From Desulfotalea sp. (GTDB taxonomy: Bacteria > Desulfobacterota > Desulfobulbia > Desulfobulbales > Desulfocapsaceae): a stretch of 40,361 bases of DNA. The DNA lies in assembly GCA_002733995.1 (NCBI GenBank), contig NVXR01000023.1:474-40834 (forward strand). The letters are read 5' to 3'. The first letter of the stretch is position 1. Each line of letters opens with the position of its first letter. Under the pieces are notes generated by a model that worked only from the letters and a program-made list of their open reading frames with translations, did not search any database and was not told where the DNA came from. Positions 35,993-40,361 of this stretch are shown here, piece by piece. Made by a program: the position numbers and the translations under genes.

Positions 35993-36024
35993 CACTCGAT
36001 CCATGGCTTGCATTGGATCGAGTG
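35993..36024. terminator. 10-bp perfect hairpin between the sulfite reductase gene and motB
   Basis: CACTCGATCC (35993-36002) is exactly complementary to GGATCGAGTG (36015-36024), loop 12. It lies about 50 bases past the stop of the sulfite reductase gene and 32 bases before the motB start. No T-tract follows, so it may be a terminator, attenuator or operator. Confidence 0.45.
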
Positions 36025-36076
36025 CTAGGGATATATAAGCAGCTATAAGATGGTTACGTGACAACCAGGTTTTAAC

Positions 36077-36733
36077 CTAGAGAACGTGTTGCTTAAATTC
36101 CTCGATACCAATGCGTTGAATAAAGCGTGCAGCTCTCTCTTTCTTTTTTCCATTTGCAGAATAGTAGTCAAGGCATCTTTTAAGAAGCTCTAATACTTCT
36201 TCACTTGCAAGGTCTGTACCAATGATGTCGCCTATTCGTGGTCGATTGCCTGCATTGCCACCAAAAATGACGGTCCAGCCATTCTTCTTACCTATAAGAC
36301 CAATATCACGTACAAATGATTCAGCACAACAAAATTGACAACCGGATACGCCAATTTTAAACTTAGCAGGTAGGTCGATATTGGCGAGAATTTGCTCAAT
36401 TTGTATGCCAAAGCCAAGAGAATCTTGGACACCAAATTGACAGACTTGAGTGCCAGGACAGGCTTGGACGTAGTGGAGACAAAGTTCTGTCGCATGGCCG
36501 GGGTCCATGCCAAGGTCTTCGTATATAGCATCGAGATCCTTTTCCTCAACGCCGACTAGGGCGATGCGCTGGCCTGAGGTGATCTTCACTATAGGGATGT
36601 TGTATTTTTCCGTAACCATGGATATTGCAGCTAAATGGTCTCTTTGCAATAGGCCACCAGGGATTCTGGGTACAATGGCGTAGGTCTTCTTATCTCTTTG
36701 TAAAATAGCATTTTTAGGCGGAATAACTGGCAT
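36077..36733 (-). CDS. Low-molecular-weight (assimilatory-type) siroheme sulfite reductase
   Basis: A single-subunit reductase of 218 residues related to nitrite/sulfite reductases. The siroheme-[4Fe-4S] site is formed by C92-x5-C98 (ACPGTQVC) and C132-x3-C136 (SGCQFCC). IVPRIPGGLL near the start, VGVEEKDLDAI and VIFGGNAGNRPRIGD are family-like. Comparable small enzymes in Desulfovibrio reduce sulfite to sulfide in six-electron steps, though the physiological role is debated. It stands alone, with a tandem repeat array upstream. No AAGGAG site is seen before ATG 36733. Nitrite as substrate is an alternative. Confidence 0.8.
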   Translation of the reverse strand: MPVIPPKNAILQRDKKTYAIVPRIPGGLLQRDHLAAISMVTEKYNIPIVKITSGQRIALVGVEEKDLDAIYEDLGMDPGHATELCLHYVQACPGTQVCQFGVQDSLGFGIQIEQILANIDLPAKFKIGVSGCQFCCAESFVRDIGLIGKKNGWTVIFGGNAGNRPRIGDIIGTDLASEEVLELLKRCLDYYSANGKKKERAARFIQRIGIEEFKQHVL

Positions 36734-37180
36734 GATTATAGTAATTATAGAATGTTGATTGTTAAACTACTCTCCGATTTGAGGGCTTTATTTGAGTAGC
36801 TAGCGGAGTGTTCCGCTTACCCGGAGTCTTGCGCTTACCCGGAGTCTTGCGCTTACCTGGAGTCTTGCGCTTACCTGGAGTCTAGCGCTTACCTGGAGTC
36901 TAGCGCTTACCTGGAGTCTAGCGCTTACCTGAGGTGTCGCTGATTTGTTAATATATGAAAGTTACTACTTGGGAAATACTTTCCCGTAACTATGTAGATG
37001 GTTTTCTACTATGCAATAACCAGAAAACTGGTAATGGCCACCTCAGCGCTTTTAATGCATTGAATAGGGGTTTTAAAGCATACAAATGTGGTTTACCAAG
37101 ACCATAACGGCCGCAGTTGGAGTGCCGATAAGTAATTACCTGTTTCCTTGATTTTATGCCAGCTATTACGGAGTAAGGCA
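36734..37180. other. Intergenic stretch with a minisatellite and a hairpin
   Basis: Holds the 18-bp tandem array (36813-36935) and, near 36960-36991, a hairpin in which GGGAAA pairs with TTTCCC flanked by GTTAC/GTAAC. No gene is supported; the short minus-strand frames here are shadows. Confidence 0.4.
36813..36935. repeat. 18-bp tandem repeat, about 6.8 copies
   Basis: The unit is GCGCTTACCTGGAGTCTA, with starts at 36813, 36831, 36849, 36867, 36885, 36903 and 36921. The first copies read ACCCGG and TCTT, the later ones ACCTGG and TCTA, so variants are ordered along the array as expected from stepwise expansion. Later units contain the palindrome TAGCGCTA at the junctions. No coding frame of known family crosses it. 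It lies 80 bases upstream of the sulfite reductase start, in position to affect its expression. Confidence 0.85.
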
Positions 37181-38128
37181 CTAAAAGACAGGCTTGTAGT
37201 CAAAAAAGTGACGCGTTTCCAATGTCCTGTAGGTATGTGTCTCGGCGCGGGCAACAAAGGAGCGTGTAATAGCACCATTAGGAGTAAATCGAACACCGTC
37301 TAAAAACTCCCCGTCGGTAATTCCAGTGGCGGCAATTGCCACCTGTTTACTTTTAATGAGATCTTGAGCTCGAAATATTTTGTCAAAATCTGTGATGCCG
37401 TGCCGGGTAGATTCCTGCTTATCCCGGTCATCATTGTAAAAGATCTTACCCTCAAAATAACCACCAAGACAACTGATAGCAGCAGCTACAAAGACGGCCT
37501 CTGGGGCGTAGCCGTAACCTATGTAAATATCTGCTTTATCGCCAGTTATTGCGGATAAACAGCCTGATATCTCACCCTCATCAATGAGTTTTATCCGAGC
37601 CCCGCAACTTCTGATTTCGTGGATCAGTTGTTTATGTCTACTTTGATTTAAAATGCAAACAGTTACATTCTCGGTATATTTCTTCAGTGCCCTAGCAACC
37701 CGTTTAACGTTTATAATAGGAGGTTGATTGATATCGATAACATGACCAACCTTTGGTCCGACAACGATTTTATACATACTAAGGTTAGGCACAGATTGGA
37801 TTGATCCAGATTGACCAATAACAGCAAAAGAGCTTGAGTTATTTTTTCCGTCGGCTGCTGAGCGGTACGCTTCCAACGCAATTGTCATCAAGTCAGTTTT
37901 TTGGCCTCCCTTGCCGATAATGGTGGGAAGCTGAAATGTTTCTGGCCTGTTAATAAATCTGTCATTGATAACCGTAGCTTCAATTGCGAGACGGTTCAAG
38001 GTTTTGGTGATAGCCTTACGTGTTTGATTGAGGATATCAATATGGTCACCTAATCCCTGGATTCGTGCAGCGGTAAGTGCAGCGATTTCAGTGGCTCTAA
38101 CAATTTCCATTCCGTAATTTGTATTCAT
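37181..38128 (-). CDS. Divergent GlpX-like (class II FBPase) homologue with eroded catalytic motifs
   Basis: The 315-residue protein aligns along its length with class II fructose-1,6-bisphosphatase GlpX. The second half is well kept: SMYKIVVGPKVGHVIDI, RHKQLIHEIRSCGARIKLIDEGEI, YGYAPEAVFVAAAISCLGG and VAIAATGITDGEFLDGVRF. The first half has lost the metal and catalytic motifs: the usual GEGExDEAPML stretch is replaced by VINDRFINRPETFQLP (residues 53-68), and DPxDGT/DPxEGT is replaced by DGKNNSSSFAVIGQSG near 93-108. The phosphatase site should thus be dead or altered. It follows the class III FBPase gene by 17 bases, suggesting a regulatory or companion role. TTTCCC-like repeats are not in the gene. 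Confidence 0.75.
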   Translation of the reverse strand: MNTNYGMEIVRATEIAALTAARIQGLGDHIDILNQTRKAITKTLNRLAIEATVINDRFINRPETFQLPTIIGKGGQKTDLMTIALEAYRSAADGKNNSSSFAVIGQSGSIQSVPNLSMYKIVVGPKVGHVIDINQPPIINVKRVARALKKYTENVTVCILNQSRHKQLIHEIRSCGARIKLIDEGEISGCLSAITGDKADIYIGYGYAPEAVFVAAAISCLGGYFEGKIFYNDDRDKQESTRHGITDFDKIFRAQDLIKSKQVAIAATGITDGEFLDGVRFTPNGAITRSFVARAETHTYRTLETRHFFDYKPVF

Positions 38129-38145
38129 AAAAGAGACCTGAGGTG

Positions 38146-40002
38146 TTAGGACTGAGAGGTATTATAACCATTTTGTTCACTGCAAAGACGAAGTTTTTCC
38201 ATGATTTCGTCGCGTTTTTTCTGGAGTTTCTTGCCAGCGATGGTGTCTTTAATTTTCATAGGCTCTCTAAATTCTTCGATTAGTTCAATATCGAGCGGTG
38301 CGGATTCAAGCTTTTGTTCTGCTTCTTTAATTTCATCCGGTGTGGGGAGAATAATACCGTAAAGTTGATGTGGGGTGTGTACAAGTGAATGGCCTCTGTT
38401 GTAATACGCGGCGGCAAAGCCACCATCTACATTAATTGCTACTCCATCTTCACTGGCCATCTGTATGCCCTTTTTATAATCCACAGGTGTATGACCAAAG
38501 ATTACACGTTGTACACCGAACTCCTGCTGCATTTTTGTCTTAAATTTACTTGTCTGCATGTTTTCTTTCCAGAATAGGCTTCTCTCAACGTGCTTTTTTT
38601 TGTCTACAAGGAAATAACGTTCAAATGTTTTCATGGCGTGTTTACCAAAAAATGGAGATTTAGGTCCACACCAAAGGTAAAAGAACAGAGCCTGATCGTC
38701 AGCATTCTGTTCTTTCCCTGCAATGTAGTTAACGCCTACTCGCTTGATAATTTCCTGTATATATATGAGAAGATCTTTTCCCTTACGTCCGAGGAATTCC
38801 TCAAAATCTCCCTCGGCTGTTGATGGTACCAGGGCATGAATATTGAGGAAGTTGTTTTGAATATGGTAGGTTTTCCCATCGGTGTAGAGAAATCGTAATA
38901 GGCGCATCAAACGTCTATTTGTTTTAAATTGTAAGGTAAGATCTTTTACAATTTCAGTTTCTTCTGGGTTTAGGGCACCAGGATTGTCCAGATCAATAGT
39001 TGGAAAATGAACATCATTGAGACCGTCTACATCGTTTGAGCGTAACATCTCCGCCAGTCGATCCAACCACAGCCTTTTGCTCATTTCATATTGTGGGAAA
39101 TCACGTATTGTCTGTTCTTCGAGCTTGAACTGGATGATTGCCAAGGCCTTCTCCATGGAGCGGCCCTTATCTGTTTTTGCTTTGAAATTTCCACTGACCT
39201 TGGCGACAGGATATGTCTTTACGGCGAATTCTGCGAGTCGCGAAGTATCAAAACCGAGTCGTTCAAGAAAAACAAAATGGTCATAGCGGCAGGTTATACG
39301 TAACGCTTCGGCGACGAGGGACTGACAACCCGCAGCCGCCCCCATCCAAAGAATATCGTGATTTCCGAAAACATAATCGACACCATCTTTATAGAAATGG
39401 GAAGAAAGAATCCGTAGTATTTTATCGGGTTGGTCTCCACGATCAAATACATCTCCTAATACCTGAATACGATCAAGCAGGATTTGGCGAATTGTATGGG
39501 ACAGATGGGCAATGAGGCGATCTGCTATGATTTTTTCTTCAAAAATTGGATCTGGTACAGGTAAACCTGCCATGAGCCGATTAATCACATCACGGAATTC
39601 AGGACGAAAAATATTATTGTTATGCAGGCGGATATTAGCCAACTTGTATCTCAAAATATCAACAAGACAAAGGATCACATCCTGCATATCCATCTTGATA
39701 ATATTATCGAGAAAATACGATTTTTTACGAATAATTTTTGAGAGGTATTGGATTTTTTCGGCGCTAAATGTATTCGGAAGGGCCTCTTTACACGTTTGGT
39801 ATAACATTCCAAATCGGCCACGTAAAATAGATTTAAAGCGGTCGCCTTCTCCGTGAAGATCGCTTATCCAAAGAGTCGTCGGAATATTAGAGTTGAGCTC
39901 CATGTCTACTTCAAGAAGTTGGTTTGCGAGTTTATCAATCTCAGTAACAGAAAGCGCTGACATATTGGAACTGGACGTGTCGTTTTTACTCGTAAATGAC
40001 AT
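38146..40002 (-). CDS. fbp: Class III fructose-1,6-bisphosphatase
   Basis: This large metallophosphatase removes the 1-phosphate of fructose 1,6-bisphosphate in gluconeogenesis. The calcineurin-like motifs are clear: [10 protein letters not shown] at residues 47-56, [16 protein letters not shown] near 183, [14 protein letters not shown] near 212, [14 protein letters not shown] near 510 and [13 protein letters not shown] near 535. At 618 residues it matches the class III family, best known in Firmicutes and some anaerobes. A GGTGA site lies 5-6 bases before ATG 40002. It is transcribed with the GlpX-like gene 17 bases downstream. Confidence 0.92.
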   Translation of the reverse strand: MSFTSKNDTSSSNMSALSVTEIDKLANQLLEVDMELNSNIPTTLWISDLHGEGDRFKSILRGRFGMLYQTCKEALPNTFSAEKIQYLSKIIRKKSYFLDNIIKMDMQDVILCLVDILRYKLANIRLHNNNIFRPEFRDVINRLMAGLPVPDPIFEEKIIADRLIAHLSHTIRQILLDRIQVLGDVFDRGDQPDKILRILSSHFYKDGVDYVFGNHDILWMGAAAGCQSLVAEALRITCRYDHFVFLERLGFDTSRLAEFAVKTYPVAKVSGNFKAKTDKGRSMEKALAIIQFKLEEQTIRDFPQYEMSKRLWLDRLAEMLRSNDVDGLNDVHFPTIDLDNPGALNPEETEIVKDLTLQFKTNRRLMRLLRFLYTDGKTYHIQNNFLNIHALVPSTAEGDFEEFLGRKGKDLLIYIQEIIKRVGVNYIAGKEQNADDQALFFYLWCGPKSPFFGKHAMKTFERYFLVDKKKHVERSLFWKENMQTSKFKTKMQQEFGVQRVIFGHTPVDYKKGIQMASEDGVAINVDGGFAAAYYNRGHSLVHTPHQLYGIILPTPDEIKEAEQKLESAPLDIELIEEFREPMKIKDTIAGKKLQKKRDEIMEKLRLCSEQNGYNTSQS

Positions 40003-40205
40003 GGGATCACCATTATGATCGATTAAGAAGTTGTTAGAAAAGCATACATCTGAGTTGATACTATATAGTCATAATATAGCAAATATAAAACAAATAGCAG
40101 TGGAATTTCGTAATATTATCAAACTTTGAGAAGGGGCAAACTTCTATAGAAGTTAAGATATGTTCCCATTGTATTGGAACAGAAAAAACAAAATATTAAA
40201 TATGA
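40003..40205. other. AT-rich upstream region of the class III FBPase gene
   Basis: No gene is seen between the FBPase start and the structured RNA-like stretch at the right edge. The leftward promoter must be here, but I cannot fix it. AACTTCTATAGAAGTT (40140-40155) is a 16-bp palindrome that could be an operator. Confidence 0.35.
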
Positions 40206-40340
40206 GTCAAGGTGGTAATCCGCTGGGGAAGGTTCTCCCGCACAGTCGCCTCAGCAGTATAATCTGCGCAGAAGAATGTAACTTCTGTGTTGGGACTTGG
40301 AAAGGGAAAGGGTGGATACTCTTTGCTATGACCTTGCGTA
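40206..40340 (+). promoter_or_regulatory. Structured RNA candidate, weak resemblance to a cobalamin riboswitch
   Basis: In order the strand shows AAGGTGGTAATCC, CCCGCACAGTCGCC, an 8-bp hairpin CGCAGAAG-AATGTAA-CTTCTGTG (40267-40289), TGGAAAGG and ATGACCTTGCG. This recalls the cobalamin riboswitch sequence of GGTGxxAATCC, CCGCxACxGT, TGGGAAGG and GACCTGCC. CAAGGT (40208-40213) can pair with ACCTTG (40331-40336) to close the element. The match is loose, the conserved GGGAA before GGTG is missing, and the gene it would control lies outside the window. Confidence 0.3.
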
Positions 40341-40361
40341 AAACTCGTTTGTAAGGGTAGG

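Noticed and set aside
36813..36935. CRISPR array
   Set aside because: The 18-bp units are head to tail without spacers, so it is a tandem repeat. No cas genes are present.

Overview
The window looks like a piece of a Desulfobacterota genome, probably a Desulfobulbales-type anaerobe related to Desulfotalea. This rests on gene content and protein style: a MetVF-HdrA-MvhD-HdrCB methyl-branch cluster, a probable selenocysteine HdrB-like protein, a low-molecular-weight siroheme sulfite reductase and a class III fructose bisphosphatase. No dsr, apr or sat genes are present, so sulfate reduction is not shown by this sequence. The first ~680 bases do not fit: they encode the C-terminal part of a CheA-receiver protein of alphaproteobacterial style, cut abruptly inside the receiver and joined to a truncated cold-shock gene. 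That join is either a contig/clone chimera or a real rearrangement.

Layout. 1-0.9 kb: chimeric junction. 1.2-12.7 kb: a long minus-strand cluster, read from 12.7 kb downward: hdrCB fusion with an in-frame UGA (probable Sec244) and a SECIS-like hairpin; a frameshifted MetF-like fragment; a long hdrA; mvhD; metV; metF; decayed receiver and histidine-kinase remnants; a membrane cytochrome b protein carrying a CxxCH motif and four [4Fe-4S] motifs; a second hdrB; and a cooC-type ATPase. A ~1 kb gap with no recognisable gene follows. 13.7-16.9 kb (plus): MoxR ATPase, VWA protein and a MetE-core-like methionine synthase. 16.9-21.3 kb: GIY-YIG protein (minus), tatC broken by a 1-nt shift in a T run, class II aldolase and UDP-glucuronate 4-epimerase. 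21.4-24.5 kb (minus): xseB-ispA-dxs. 24.7-28.2 kb (plus): xerC-hslV-hslU and a zinc-ribbon protein, ended by a strong terminator. 28.4-32.8 kb (minus): pentapeptide-repeat lipoprotein and dnaE. 33.1-33.9 kb: DUF4388-like protein. 33.9-36.0 kb (minus): motB-motA, in unusual order. 36.1-36.7 kb: small sulfite reductase with an 18-bp tandem repeat upstream. 37.2-40.0 kb (minus): class III FBPase and a GlpX homologue that has lost key catalytic motifs. The right edge may hold a cobalamin-riboswitch-like element.

How the genes may work together. HdrCB, HdrA, MvhD, MetV and MetF are the parts of a flavin-based bifurcating (or confurcating) methylene-tetrahydrofolate reductase of the Wood-Ljungdahl methyl branch. 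The neighbouring membrane subunit plus second HdrB could connect the same redox chemistry to the quinone pool or to periplasmic cytochromes. CooC fits a nickel carbon monoxide dehydrogenase elsewhere in the genome, and the MetE-core protein could draw methyl groups from the same pathway. Aldolase, class III FBPase and the GlpX homologue point to gluconeogenic flux. Several reading frames are interrupted by single-nucleotide shifts (tatC, the MetF-like fragment, the receiver remnant), so either pseudogene decay or sequencing indels must be considered.
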